From assembly GCA_947247005.1 (NCBI GenBank), contig OX365945.1:14700501-14764500 (forward strand): a stretch of 64,000 bases of DNA, read 5' to 3'. The position numbers and the translations under genes were made by a program. Below the pieces are notes generated by a model. That model was not told the origin of the DNA. It saw only the letters and a program-made list of their open reading frames with translations, and searched no databases. Every line of letters starts with the position of its first letter. Position 1 is the first letter of the stretch. This DNA comes from Spisula solida (Eukaryota; Mollusca; Bivalvia; Venerida; Mactridae). This document shows, in pieces, positions 48,834-62,434 of this stretch.

Positions 48834-49053
48834 TGTATAATATATATTAAACTAAGCCTTTATTCTTTGTTTCCTTTCGATGCCTCCTCCAAACAAGTGA
48901 AAGTGATCATGTATAAAGTTTAAATGCTGATGCAAACAATAATTTGTTGACAATTAGACCTTGAATCATTCTTCAAGGAACGTTTGCACCACAGTTTCTT
49001 TAAGCATTGTATTGATTATATTGATGTTGCGTGCCTCTTGTAAAGGTCAATTC

Positions 49054-51110
49054 TACAATGGTCGCAATGATGTCCTTTTGGATGGTCTTGTTGCAATGGT
49101 CTCCTTTGGATGGTCATGTTGCAATGGCATCGTTTAGATGGTCATGTTGCAATGATCTTCTTAGGATGGTCATGTTGCAATGATGCCCTTTGGATGGTCA
49201 TGTTGCAATGATGTCTTTAGGATGGTCTTGTTGCAACGGTATCATTTGGATGGTTATGTTGCAATGGTGTCCTTGGAATGGTCATGTTGCAATGATGTCC
49301 TTTGGATGCTCATGTTGCAATGATGTCCTTTGGATGCTCATGTTGCAATGATGTCCTTTGGATGCTCATGTTGCAATGGTCTCCTTTGGATGGTCATGTT
49401 GCAATTATGTCCTTTAGATGGTAATATTGCAATGATGTCCTTTGGATGGTCATGTTGCAATGATGTCCTTTGGATGGTCATGTTGCAATGGCTCGTTGGG
49501 ATTCTCATGTTGCAATGATGTCCTTTGGATGATTATGTTGCAATGTTGTCCATTGGATGTTCATGTTGCAATTCTGTCCTTTAGATGGTAAAATTGCAAT
49601 GATGTCCTTTGGATGGTCATGTTGCAATGGCTCGTTGGGATTGTCATGTTGCAATTGCCTCGTTGGGATTGTCATGTTGCAATGATGTCCTTTGGATGTT
49701 CATGTGCAATGGACTATTTTGGTCGTCATGTTGCAATGATGTCCTTAGGATGGTCATGTTGCAATGATGTCCTTAGGATGGTCATGTTGCAATGGTGTCC
49801 TTTGGGTGCTCATGTTGCAATGATGTCCTTAGGATGCTCATGTTGCAATGGTGTCCTTTGGATGCTCATGTTACAATAGTGTCCTTTGGATGCTCATGTT
49901 GCAATGGTCTTCTTAGGATGCTCATGTTGCAATGGTGTCCTTTGGATGCTCATGTTGCAATGGTCTTCTTAGGATAGTTCAAAGGGATTCGACCCTATGT
50001 ATTCATAGTATAGATGTGAAAGATATTTTTATCGGGTCGAATCCCTTTGGGATAGTTATGTTGCATTGATGTGCTTTGGATGCTCATGTTGCAATGGTCT
50101 CCTTCGGATGCTCATGTTGCAATGATGTCCTTTGGATGCTCATGTTGCAATGATGTCCTTAGGATGCTCATGTTGCAATGATGTCCTTAGGATGCTCATG
50201 TTGCAATGATGTCCTTTGGATGCTCATGTTGCAATGATGTCCTTAGGATGGTCATGTTGCAATGATGTCCTTTGGATGCTCATGTTGCAATGATCTCCTT
50301 TGGATGCTCATGTTGCAATGATGTCCTTTGGATTCTCATGTTGCAATGGTGTCCTTTGGATGCTCATGTTGCAATGGTCTCCTTTGGGTGCTCATGTTGC
50401 AATGATGTCCTTTGGATGCTCATGTTGCAATGATGTCCTTTGGATGGTCATGTTGCAATGATGTCCTTTGGATGCTCATGTTGCAATGGTCTTCTTAGGA
50501 TGGTCATGTTGTAATGGTCTTCTTAGGATGCTCATGTTGCAATGATGTCCTTTGGATGTTCATGTTGCAATGGTGTCCTTTGGATGCTCATGTTGCAATG
50601 GTCTTCTTAGGATGCTCATGTTGCAATGGTCTTCTTAGGATGCTCATGTTGCAATGGTCTCCTTTGGATGCTCATGTTGCAATGGTCTCCTTTGGATGTT
50701 CATGTTGCAATGGTCTTCTTTGGATGCTCATGTTGCAATGATGTCCTTTGGATGCTCATGTTGCAATGATGTCCTTTGGATGGATATGTTACAATGGTGT
50801 CCTTTAGATGGTAATGTAGCAATGATGTCCTTTGGATGGTCATGTTGCAATTGTCTCCTTTGGAAGGTCATGTTGCAATGATTCCTTTGGATGGTCATGT
50901 TGCAATGATCTTCTTAGGATGGTCATGTTGCAATGATGTCCTTTGGGTGGTCATGTTGCAATGGCCTCCTTTGGATGCTCATGTTGCAATGATGTCCTTT
51001 GGGGATCCTGTTGCAATGGCCTCCTTTGGACAGTTCTGTTGCTATGGATGTTCATATTGCAATGGTGTCTTTTGGGTGGTCATGTTGGAATGACATCTTT
51101 CAATAGTCCT
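49054..51110. repeat. 28-bp minisatellite, about 70 copies
   Basis: Unit GATGTCCTTTGGATGCTC followed by ATGTTGCAAT. Units differ mainly at GGTCATG versus GCTCATG and at GATGTCCTTTGG versus GGTCTTCTTAGG or GGTCTCCTTTGG. As 28 is not a multiple of three, all three forward frames cycle through the same 28-residue peptide with few stops, which creates spurious ORFs. It is interrupted by a 70-bp insertion at 49980. Confidence 0.95.
49980..50049. mobile_element. 70-bp mini-MITE with perfect 16-bp TIRs
   Basis: Ends CAAAGGGATTCGACCC and GGGTCGAATCCCTTTG are exact reverse complements. The 8-bp direct repeat GGATAGTT flanks it (49972-49979 and 50050-50057). Removing element and one duplication restores the 28-bp minisatellite unit. 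An 8-bp duplication suggests hAT-type mobilisation, though the termini are not diagnostic. Noncoding. Confidence 0.8.
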
Positions 51111-54100
51111 GTGGCTATGGCCTTCTTTGTGGGGTCTTGGTGATGTGATCTTCCTGATATTGCCATCTTTGAGATTGCTATGACAACTGCTGTTCTGAAG
51201 AAGATACAATATTTAAATGTATAGTACATCACACACATTGTATCAGCACTTTGTTTCACCACTCAAAACTTTCTGTTCATTCTAGTCTTTAGACATTTCT
51301 ACTCTACAGATATTTGCAAAATGAAATAAAATCTGATAAAAAATATCATCAGCACAGTATATCAAGTGCCAGATCACAGTAATTACATGTGCAAAACATC
51401 CTGATTGAATTCAAACATAATTATTAGATCATTAATGACATAATGTACAGCTAATCTTATACCTAATCAAGTTGTAATTCATTATCAAACTGTGAAAAAT
51501 TTATATTAGAATTAATTTTACAATCAAAAGTATTAAGAAGAAAAATACTGAATACGATCTGGCATTTTGCCTGGGTGACCTAGTTGCTCTATACAGTAGT
51601 AAAAGGGTATTTATCACAGGATAAAAACTTTCACTATTGAAGTGTTAAAATTGCTGATAAATTTGGAATAATTTCCAAAATTGTTGAATAGGTTAATTTT
51701 ATGGATTTAGGGCTCACTATAATACTAACGTTTATGGTATTAGGAATGTATATAATGTAGAAGATTAATGCTTTTTGTGGGCCACTGTTTGTTTATCTCT
51801 ATATAATCGCTGACTTCTTATCGGAATACAGAATATATAGAGGGACCACACACAGGCTGTTGAGGATACTGAAGATATTGCCTATATATCATGAATGCTT
51901 TTATTGACGGCTTCAGCAGAAAATTGGATTAAAATTGACATTGACTGATGTCATGTTTGTGGTATATATGTAAAACATCACCCTGACAGTCACTTTTGTA
52001 CAACAAACTACATGTTGCTATGGGCATCAGGGTACCGTTTTATCAAAGCACTTAAGGAAATCTTAAACTTACGTTCGAATTGAAATTCTTTATAATGCTT
52101 TAACAACAGCTAATTTGCAGACAGATACAGTTTGTAGATGCTCATTACCTGGAGCCTTATTAGTATTGCATATCTATTTATCACACTTTGTAGTTGTAAA
52201 ATAAGTATGCATAATTTAAAATTTAACGTAAATTCATGATGTCCATAAGTGCTTTGATAAAATAGTACCCTGGAGCTTGTTGCCTATGGTTACTCAAGGA
52301 ACATCAATGCTTCATGTAGCATTGCAAACAATATGAAATTATTAGTCTATTGTCACATTTGCGAAATCTACAAAAAACTACTGTACTTTTAGCTATAGAC
52401 TTTATATTGCGGATACCAAAGGTTAATGGCTCAGAGGTCAGACTGATTCTATCTATACTGTGTTCAATTGTTTGCAAAACTCGTTTTCATTGGGTGAACA
52501 TCTCAATTTGTTCTCAAGTAACTAATACAGCATGGGTGAAATAAACTAGGAGACTCACATCTTCTGTCAATTGATCTATCTGAAACAAACAAGTGATAAA
52601 ATTGCATTTTTGAACAAAAAGATAAAAAAATGTATAAACCTTGTGGTCAGAAGTCAAAAAGCTTTCATTATTATGAAATGATTTACTGGTATATCATATA
52701 ATGAAATTAAGTCAGGGGTCAATGGATTAATGTCACTACTGATATTTCCTCCCTTATACCTTGTGTATAGTCCAGAGAATTTGACATGACTCTCGAACTT
52801 TAATTAGCATAATTTAACAGCTGATTCCTTGTCTATATTTATAATCCCGGTTGTATGTTTTTATAAGCGGGAAGTATCACGAAGACGCTCGAGGTGAAAT
52901 ACCAACACAAATCTTAAGGACCGATATTGCACGATATGCTCGCGGAAATTTATATATTCAACGCAAGAACCTTGTAATATATTCATGCATAAAGTTCAGG
53001 ATCATGTCAAATTCTCCATGCTATACTGCAGTAACAGATTAGCTTCATTTGAGCAACTTTTGTTGGAGTTGCCGCTGTGATGCATTAGGTATGGTCAGTG
53101 GTTATGTTAAAATTTTTTTGAAAGTTACTCAAACTATTTGTCTCCCTTCATTATCTCCTTAAATACAAAGTATTTGATGAAAATGCTAGCCACTGTTTAT
53201 TAAGGGGAGGGCAATCTTACATTACTTAAATCCTTCTGCTCTGAATTAGTTACCTCCCTTGTGATTCTAGCATTATATTTTGAGTTGTTTCCCTTTATAT
53301 GTAAAAATTAAGCAGAATTTGAAATTAAATGAATATCTGTTTTGGATGCATATCAAGAGTCCTTTGAGATATTATAAAAACTATGTACTAAAAATAATGT
53401 AGGTCATAAGATAAGGAACTGTTAAATGGAGGGGATGTGCAATGCATACATAGAAGAACTTCAAATTGGTTAGTAGATTAATGTTTTCCATACAACAGGG
53501 TATTTATGTGTTAAAACCTGTTGAAGGTCCTGTATTTGCCTCAAAAGATAAAAGAGTATGTTTTCCCCGTGCTTCAATTATTATTCTGATCAGGTGCTAA
53601 GCTCACACAAACAAAGGTACGAATCATCATACGATGCTTTCAACTAATGATTAACTGAATCAATTTTAGATGAATTAGTTTTCATTAATTACTGGTAATT
53701 GTTCTGTCAGTAGCGGTATTAGTTACAGCTTCCATCTTGTTAGCATTGATAACAAACTTATTAAAAACAAGAGACATTTAACGGTTTATTTGAACTGATT
53801 CCTGCATTTGATCTCTGACAATATTTGGTGCCAGGTGCCTTTCTGCCATGTACCAGGTATATATTTCCTTAGGCCAAATAAATTCACAGATTACCATCCT
53901 TTTCTGTTCATATTTTACATGCTATTTTATTTTGTTTCAAACATTCCAAAAATAAGATGTCACTAAACTCTTAAGAGAAAAATGAGTTCAAAAATGGAAA
54001 AATGAGTGCAAAAATAGAAAAATGAGTGCAAAAATAAATTTAAAAAAACAAACCCAACAGGATGCTACAGAAAAATTATGAGAATCTAACAATTGATTTA

Positions 54101-57047
54101 TAATTGCCTTATATGGTAAACTGATGTCTAATGGTCTATTGGTGTAATTGTCTTGTCAGAGTGAGTCCACACAGTACCATTTAAACTGTATGGAATTGAT
54201 ACGAATGTCAACCATAACCACACTACAATATGACAGTGATAGATCGGCTGTCAATCTCTGATATTGATTTTACTCATCTGTAATTGAGCCACGACCAAAG
54301 TCCATAGTTGATAGTTCTGTTAGTTATAATGGTGCTAGAGCGTTCCTGCTTCTGTAACACTAGACACGATACATCTCATACTGGCTATCATGATGTTTCG
54401 ATTTCACTCATATAACTGAGCATTGGGTGCATAATGGCACCAAAGATCTAAATTGACAGTTCAGCCAATTATAATTGTGCAAGAAATCAATTCATCTTCA
54501 TCAAAATTTAGTAAAGCTCCTTCTGACTGCAAGATGATAGTATATGTATAAAAAGTTGTTGCTTACTGTATATTATAATTCAAGAAACATTTTGTTTTAC
54601 TCTGTATAAATCAAACCCAGTCTTAGTAAAGAAGAACAAGTGTTGCAGTAACTGCCCAATTTGCCCAACGGCGCCTCCCCCAAACATCTGAAGAATAAAC
54701 AAAACAAAAAAACAGTATATCACAACGTATAAACTTATCGCTGTATGACTTATTGGGAGACTTGGATGATTTATTGCAACCAAAAACATCTGTGACTTAT
54801 TTGGAGACTATACAGTTCAACGTTTGTGACTTATTGCGATAGCTTGAAGTTGCCTTGTTTATACACTGATTATACACTGATATATGAGAAGACGTAAGTT
54901 TGTTGTGTAAGTTTGTCAGCCCGAAGCACACACACATTGTACAATACAATTCATCTTTACTATGGAACCAGAGACATTGCCTTTACAGAGTCAGTTGCAA
55001 TGCGACCACCAAGTGACAATGTCTGTAATATAATGCCGCAGGACATTGTGACCTTATGCACAAAACGTGTCACTTAAATTATGGTTACAGTAAATTAATA
55101 CAAACTAGCTAATTACATTTAACCGTTGTTAGATGCAATCAAGTTGTACAATAAACTGGCCTGCAGGAGTTACATCAATCCATTCACATCAATACTGATC
55201 AAAGGGAGGTAACTTAATTGACTTTATTGATTGGCTTGCTGCTCCCATATTGTCCGTTATTTGAATGAAGTCATAAAACATCCATTAAAAGTCAATTTGA
55301 ATTGAAATGCCTGGTTTTAGTATATTTAATTCCAATAATACAATTACATATATTGCCCTCAATTGATGGTGATGTCGATTGTATATCTATTGTTACACCA
55401 TTTTAATGATAGGGCTTGGATTCATTACCCTCTGGCCTTATCATTAAAATGATTACAATAAAAGTTAGTCCTTCCATAGCTAAGAACATTTAACACTGAA
55501 TCCTTGAATAGCTGTACTTATCCGTTGTCCAATCAGAGTTGTTCTTTTAAGTGATCAAAACAATCTCACATGATGATTATTCAATGGCAAGTCAAATGTT
55601 CTTACCGGTAGCTATATACATGTGATGCTAGTTTGACAAATAAGGACTGGAAACTTTAACTGACCATTATTTTTTTTTAAATTGCTTTCAATCCAATGTA
55701 AGATGATAAGGTGACGCTCAACTGAGATATCAAACAAAAGTTTGCACATTTCAACCTGGTTAAAAAATGAAAAAAGAAGACAAATTGTGCCAGTGGCAAG
55801 GCATCAATATTTGTGTTGCACATGTTTGCTAAAAGTATTTAAATAGTTTAAATCACTGCAACAGTAGTATGACATACATTTGATATGTACAATGATGTTT
55901 ATATTTTTGTTTGTAATTAAATTTGTCACCAAACATCTTTGCACAGACACACATTAAACCATGATGCTTTGTTAAGAAAAGGGCATAACAAATCTGTAAG
56001 AAAAATCCGATTTAGAAAACCAGGGGTCCATTGCCTAAGCAAAGTTACCTCCCGTTAAATTAAATGGATTACCTCCCGTGGAAAGTGCTAGATAGTGCTA
56101 TCCTATGTTAATGGTCTTCTGTTTTTGTCCTCTGCTACCAGCAAAATTTGCAGGAATGTATAGCTATGACCATAAAAGTTTGCAGCAAATGTTTATCCAC
56201 TTTCTTGGCCTGTTAAAGACTGCTGACCTGGAAATACATACAAAATTACAAGCAAACAAATTTTGATATAATACATGTGTATAAGTTTACATATTGACAT
56301 AAATACCAACAACTGTACAATATTCCATGAATCTAATCTTGTGACATGACATTGTACGGACATTTTACCTGAAATTTAAATGGAATTGTTTGTTTATTAA
56401 ACCCCTTTAAACCTTGATGTTGACTTTATGTTTAGTGAAATATAAATATATGATTTTCATCTCTGATCAATGACTTGATTGTATGACTTTGATAGATGTA
56501 TAGAATTGTAAATAGTGAAATTATTGAAAGGTATAATTGAAAAAATGTGTAGATCAATAACAATAGAGGAAAATGTAATGTTCGCCATTTTGGAGCTGTC
56601 TGGGCCTGATTCTGATTGCATTTATTTAGAAAAATTGAGTAGTTTATAACTAACTGGTGCCTGGAACATGTTATATGAATACTATATATGACCATAGTCT
56701 ATTGATAGAATGCCACACTAGAACATAACATATACCCAGCACAGGAATTTAACCCAATTCTGAAAATTTGACAACAATGCTGATTTCCCACCTCATGGAA
56801 AAGTGGCTGTTTCTTTGTTGAAAGGTAAGTTAGTACCGATTAGGAGACAGTCCAGGAAAACTGGTTAGCTAAATTTTCCACTGTATATAACTTAAAAATT
56901 GTGCAGAAACTAACTTAAACCAGAAAAAATAAATGAACCCAAACCTTTCTGTTAACTGAGTCTAGCAACAAAACATGCAAGTTGAATTTGTGCTTAAAAA
57001 TATTGAGACTTAGAAATCAGATTATGTGTGAAGAAATCAGATTACGT
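51111..57047. other. Intergenic AT-rich DNA
   Basis: No coding region supported on either strand. It contains a short tandem repeat near 53985-54040 (AAAATGAGTGCAAAAATAG units), a dispersed repeat at 56027-56130 and several simple A/T runs. Otherwise I see nothing. Confidence 0.65.
56027..56130. repeat. Dispersed repeat, copy 2
   Basis: Matches the repeat at 20045-20190 from GGGGTCCATTGCCTAAGCAA through CCGTGGAAAGTGCTA to ATGTTAATGGTCTTCTG. Class unknown. Confidence 0.5.
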
Positions 57048-57049
57048 AT

Positions 57050-57655
57050 GAAAAGGACAAGGTTCACTAATGGCTTAATTTGGCCCTGTGATTTTTCAAA
57101 AAATAAAAATGCATGTTCCTATAATCTGTCCTATAATTCAAATAACTTAACATTTCCTGTGTAAAAAATAAGCATACATATCCCAATTTCCCTTGTAATT
57201 TGTTGACAAAACTGCCAAGCATATGACGTATATGTCATGTTTAGCCCAAAATGTCATTTTTGGCCATTTTCACGACTATTAACGACGTAAATCCTTCCCA
57301 AAAACCACGATGGCACTCTTGCGACACTTATATTTTCACATAATCAGTGTTCTGCAAGTCTTTATATATGTACAAAATATCAAAGTGTCGCAAGAGTGCC
57401 ATCGTTGTTTTTGGGAAGGTTTTACGCCATAAAAAGCCACGAAAATGCCTAAAAGGACATATTTTGGTAAACTTAACCTATTTCAACTAGATTTCTCGAC
57501 ATATTACGAGGCAAATTTAGAAAAAGTATGCTTAATATTTTGAAAGACAATGTTAGGCTATTAGAAACATAGGACAGATTTATAGGAAGATTCATTTCTA
57601 TTTTTCGATAAAACTCAGGGCCAAATTAAGCCACAAATGAACCTTGTCTTTTATA
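57050..57655. mobile_element. 600-bp foldback element
   Basis: Arms of about 290 bp. The left begins AAAAGGACAAGGTTC...GGCTTAATTTGGCCCTG and the right ends CAGGGCCAAATTAAGCC...GAACCTTGTCTTTT. The innermost stretch is best conserved: CCTTCCCAAAAACCACGATG, then GCACTCTTGCGACACTT, pairs with the opposite arm across a short AT-rich loop. The target duplication is not obvious. No ORF. A transcript would form a long hairpin. Confidence 0.8.
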
Positions 57656-60600
57656 CTAGTATCAGTATGTTTTCATCTGATATATATTGTCACACATGAC
57701 CCATTAATGTCAGATCAATCACAAAACTGACTATGACAGATGGAATCAGCTACGTTCAATGCCTATGGGGCTATGGGGCAACATTTTGCCATCTTATCAA
57801 TGCTAGACAATATTTCACACATTGCTTTGTGCATGTTTTCTGTTTCATCCTGCAATATTTTAAACATATACAACAGCTACTCATGTTCTATCCTATACAT
57901 CATGTACTTTATTTGAGAAGTTTTATCATCAAATCAAGAAACACTGCCATGTTAAATGCTGATGACATGCAAGATATGATAAATAGAGGATATTACATGA
58001 GTGTCTTTCCATATTGAATTTATTAAACAAGTTGAATAAAATAATAAAATGCGAGGCTCACATTTTATCGATTTTTTTTCAACGAGTTTGATAAATTCAA
58101 TGTTGAAAGTCACAAATGTAATGTTCTTTTTATCACATGTTAGCCTTTTCCAGCGAAACATAAAATAGCTACTTATTTTTCACTATAATAAACGCGCAAC
58201 TTTGACGACGTCGCCTATCCTTTGAATGACGTCGCTGTGAAAGCTTTATTACACTAGTGTATTATCAAAAATAAATAATTACTTTATTACGTTACCGCGA
58301 CGTCAAACATGTAATAAGTACATTTACAACTGTAATTCTCAAGTCAATATAAATTAGCATTATATGCTGTAAGTGCTTTATCAAAAACATGTAATTTCAA
58401 AACTGCATGTTTCTCTTAATCATGATAAACTTGACGACCATATATATAAATTATATTTCCTGGTGATAGATGATGTTTTTGCGGAAGTATTTACATGTGC
58501 ACAAAATGATTCTAAAAATTGGTAATATAAATTTTGATCAATTTACCAATATTTTAAGTACATTTTGCTGTTCAAGATAAGAAATCACTTCCTCATTAAT
58601 TACAAAATTATAAAGTGAATCTGTATGAACTTGTACTTTCCAATTCAACTATTTATACATGCATGTTAACTTACTCCAGGAAAACTGGTTAAATCTAATG
58701 GCTGATTTTCATGACTGAAGAACTGTTGATAAGCCCAGCAGATATAAACAAACAGACTATTATAATGCATGTAGTTCATAAATAATTTATAAATGATATA
58801 AAATGATGTTTGCTTATGTCTATATAAGTAAACAATCAAGCATGTGTATGATTTATTGTCCAATATTTGGAGTACACCGGGTAAAAGCAATGTACCTACC
58901 TAGCATATAATGCATTTAAAAGTCGACAAAATACACCATGTCTTGTTCTCCTTTTCATCTCGAGATTACCATATTTACTATGTGATGTATGGAGAATGTA
59001 CAGCTGTATCTGACGTTGGTCGTCTCCTTCGAATCACTTGAAATGAAACTAAGAATTCTCTTTGCATTTTCAACACCTTTTTTCTGGAGCAGCTATTTGA
59101 GCCTCTAGGTCACATATTAATACATAATCTGCAATATGATGTAAAAGCCAAAAGTCATCTCCATTTAAACATGTGTGTTAAAGAAAACAGGATTGTCGTG
59201 AAAAGCTGCAAATTAACAATACCTTTACTGCACAAACAATAATATCTGCCCTTGGCAACTTCATGAAAACTTCATAAAAAGCAAATGTTGACAATCTCAA
59301 GAAGGAGTGAAAATAGTAGTCATAACTGAAAGTGATGTCAATGGTACTTGAGACAAAATATAATTTATTGAAATTTCTAACAGTATGTCTTTTTTAATGG
59401 ACGTTAAATATATCAATGTATGCATGTTTTAAAAATGTTTATGTATATCATAGAACATGAGTAGCTGTTGTATAGGATAGAACACGAGTAGCTGTTGTAT
59501 ATGTATAGGATAGAACATGAGTAGCTGTTGAATATGGTAAATTAGTACATACAATCCATATTGCCTGTGTTTGACATTGGATGACACTTAACGTATTGTC
59601 AGATAGAATGGGCAATTTTAACTCTTTGTTAAATCTGAATGGGGCGTTGATTGGTGGTTAAATGGAATTTTTAAATTATTGTCAGTCGTAAATTGTACAT
59701 TCAATTTGTTCAATTCAGCTTGTAAAATGGTCATTTGACTGTATGTCATTGCATAATAGTCACTGTTAATGTGTATAGTGACAAAGTATCATATGGTTTA
59801 CAAAGTATCCTATGGTTTACAAAGTATCATATGGTTTTCATTTAAGTTTTACATTGGTTATTAGATGGTCACATTGGCAGGCAGTTGGTTTGGCATTTGG
59901 GACATATTACGTTTTGCATATAGGCTTGAACTTGCGACCTTCAGATGTGAAGTCTGCAGATACTTGAATGCTACACAAAATGGTCACAATAATATTATTG
60001 AAAATTGAAGTTCACCGGAACACACAAACCAAATTATCAAACGTCTTGCCTGTCTTAAAAAGCCAAGGTAGGGATTTGTGTTTCAGTTGACTGGTTAAAG
60101 CAGGTTATCATACCGAGTGGTGATGAATAACATCAGGAATGAGGTGTCGAGAGTGATTAATATAAGTTGCAAAAACTTGTTTCACAATCGACCTAAAATA
60201 AATTACTATAAATTAAAGCAGGTTACTGGATGCAGATAATATTCAATAAAAGAAACAAACAATTATTAACATTCACGTATCATGATAGTTTCAGACAAGT
60301 GGTTGTTTAAATGAGGTGACCACTAATACAGGTTTAACTACAGTTTTGTAATATGGCATTAACCTGAACACAGTGACAATCCGGGGATTTATTTATATAA
60401 TTCAGTAAGATGTCAAACACTATCTGTATATAGGGTTGTTATCACAAAATATAATCTGACCATGAAATCATTGTTAAGATCCATTTTATTTATGCATGGT
60501 ACATTTTTATGACGATTTGCATTGATCTTACGCTTGAATATAGATAAATATTGAGATACCAGACATTCAATGGAACAGTTCACATAGCTTTGTTTTGATT

Positions 60601-62237
60601 TAATTATTGTGACCATTTTTATGGAAATTTTAAGGATATTACTAAACATTATTAAGAAATGTTTATTTAGTGCTGAAGTATCAATAACTTTAATATATAA
60701 CATTAGTTTGTGAATAAACACGAGTTTATAAAAGTTACAGCAGAATGTTCTTGTGACTCGCTCAGAGGCTCCAATAATCGTCAGAATTTCAAAAAGTGCC
60801 GCTGTTAATTGGGTCAATATTCAAACTGCCTGAGGAGAATGCTAGGAAATTAAGCGACTTCGGGAAAAAATAGATCGTTATTTTATTGTGCTAGTTTGAA
60901 TAACAGAACCTCACTAAATGGAATTGTTTTAACACCAAAAGTGTGAAGTATAGATTTGATTCTATGAAAACCTGTGTCATGGAATTACAAAAAGTCCTGA
61001 TGTTTATGATACGTGATATAAATATTTGAAGAATTTATTTTTGGAGTATTGTGCTGTCATTTTCTATATTGTAATACATTTTTTCACGAATTGCCTGTGA
61101 TTGTACTAACTCTTCCACAGTTCTAGGATTTTATGAAACTAATCGAGAGCACAAAATTGTTCTTGCTGTCTGCGTAAAAAATACACACTTTATTCTTGTC
61201 GACAGTTAGTGGCTAATTATTCATCTTGTTTATGTCTTTTTTGACAATTTAATTAAAAACTGTGGGCTTTATAACAGTGGTCGATTAAACATTGACAAAC
61301 AAGTGCATGTTTACACACAGCATGTATTACGTGCAGTTCTGAGATTCGTATTCAAGTTCATATGTGGAGGTTATTGTTTATGCAAATAATTTGTTTCACG
61401 AAATAACAGCATTCTGTATAGTACATTCGTATTTGTTGGTGCATATTTTAGTAATAATATTCAAAAGAACCGTTTGAACTTAAGAAATCAACCTTAAACT
61501 TTCTGAGGTTAATCAAAAGGAAATGAAGTGTTGTTGATACTTATAATACATACAGATTGGAATTAGGTGCCAGTTTAATCTGGATTTGTTTTACAATTAT
61601 ATATAAATCTAAGTAAAGATCTACTTGAAAAGTCATAAAGCTCTGAAAGGTGGAAAACAATTGCATTCGTCAACGTAATATACCACTACCGATTTAGTTT
61701 CGTCAATGGTTGATATAGGTAAATGTATACTTCGGGTATTAAATTTAACGGTATATTGGTAATGGTACCCAATTGTAAACATGATACTGTGGGGGTTTAA
61801 TACTATAGGTTAAATGAAGCGTTTATTCAATACAAGTGATTGTTGTCCGATATTGTCACCAAGATCTCTCGCAGCAGACGACATGGAGAAATACAGGCGA
61901 CAGTATGTGGAATAAAATCAAATTATGGAACTTTGTGGAACTATGCATTGCGGAATGGATTTTAACGAATAAAATAGAAAAATGAGGAAGTTGAATCATA
62001 ATCATTGAATATAAAGTTGGAACTTCAGGAAAAATGTGATAATATATTTTTTTAAATGGAATTATATTTTCGGACAATAAAGTTTATCAAACTTGTCATT
62101 TGGTAGAATTTTAAATCCTGTTTAAAGGAATTGAAATCGATCACAAAATGTTGTTTGCATTGCAATAAATGTTCTGCCTCCTTTTCGGTGTAATTTTTGT
62201 AAAAATTATCATTTCGACAAAAGTTACCTAGTGCATC
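57656..62237. other. Intergenic AT-rich DNA upstream of exon 62238
   Basis: No supportable coding region. Holds a CRE-like cluster (58204-58305) and two small tandem repeats: ATAGAACA(T/C)GAGTAGCTGTTG, three copies near 59450-59530, and ACAAAGTATC(A/C)TATGGTTT, three copies near 59780-59838. Confidence 0.6.
58204..58305. promoter_or_regulatory. CRE-like TGACGTCG cluster
   Basis: TGACGTCG at 58227-58234, its reverse complement CGACGTCA at 58298-58305, and ACGACGTCG at 58205-58213. These CpG-rich sites stand out in AT-rich DNA. They could be ATF/CREB sites, or inverted termini of a small element. Confidence 0.25.
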
Positions 62238-62393
62238 ATGGGAGGAAGTTCATCGATACTAAATTGTACATCAAAGAAAAAAGATAAAGATGACACCAAG
62301 AAAAAATTACCAAAAAAGTCGTATGCAGCTAAAGAGGAAACACCGACTTATGTTCCAAACGAGGTAGAGTCTTATTATCACCCTCATGGTCAG
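62238..62393 (+). CDS. Probable first coding exon of a downstream gene (MGGSSS...)
   Basis: ATG with A at -3 and G at +4. The N-terminus MGGSSSILNC fits the N-myristoylation pattern (Gly, Ser at positions 5-6) with a nearby Cys that could be palmitoylated, then a Lys-rich stretch (KKKDKDDTKKKLPKK). This layout is typical of lipid-anchored peripheral membrane proteins. Two phase-0 donors are possible: GAG|GTAGAG after 62363 (42 codons) and CAG|GTCACT after 62393 (52 codons). The frame closes at 62444 just past these. The rest of the gene would lie beyond the window. Protein family not recognised. Confidence 0.5.
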
Positions 62394-62434
62394 GTCACTA
62401 CTGGTACATTAATTGCATTGAGAGATATAATAAA

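Larger units (their letters stand above)
46234..48860 (+). other. Putative 3' UTR and downstream flank
   Basis: AT-rich noncoding sequence after the stop. Poly(A) signals AATAAA occur at 46430-46435 and, after a long interval, at 48828-48833, giving candidate short (about 0.2 kb) and long (about 2.6 kb) UTRs. An imperfect duplication of about 85 bp lies near 46935-47095 (ACAAAACAGTGATAAAA...AGAGAGTATTAA.GGGAGATAA). Confidence 0.55.

Noticed and set aside
49330..51093. Several Cys/Met/Trp-rich ORFs of 60-88 codons in the minisatellite
   Set aside because: The 28-bp unit is read in all three frames as the same cycling peptide; the ORFs reflect lack of stops in the unit, not coding selection.
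57733..58017. 94-codon ORF considered as a KASH-type membrane exon
   Set aside because: Hydrophobic residues are scattered with His/Tyr/Cys and the end lacks the Pro-rich KASH terminus; no matching splice acceptor in frame was evident.
60413..60817. Minus-strand ORF of 134 codons
   Set aside because: Composition follows the AT-rich background (Ile/Lys/Asn/Phe), with no domain and no clear splice context; likely chance.
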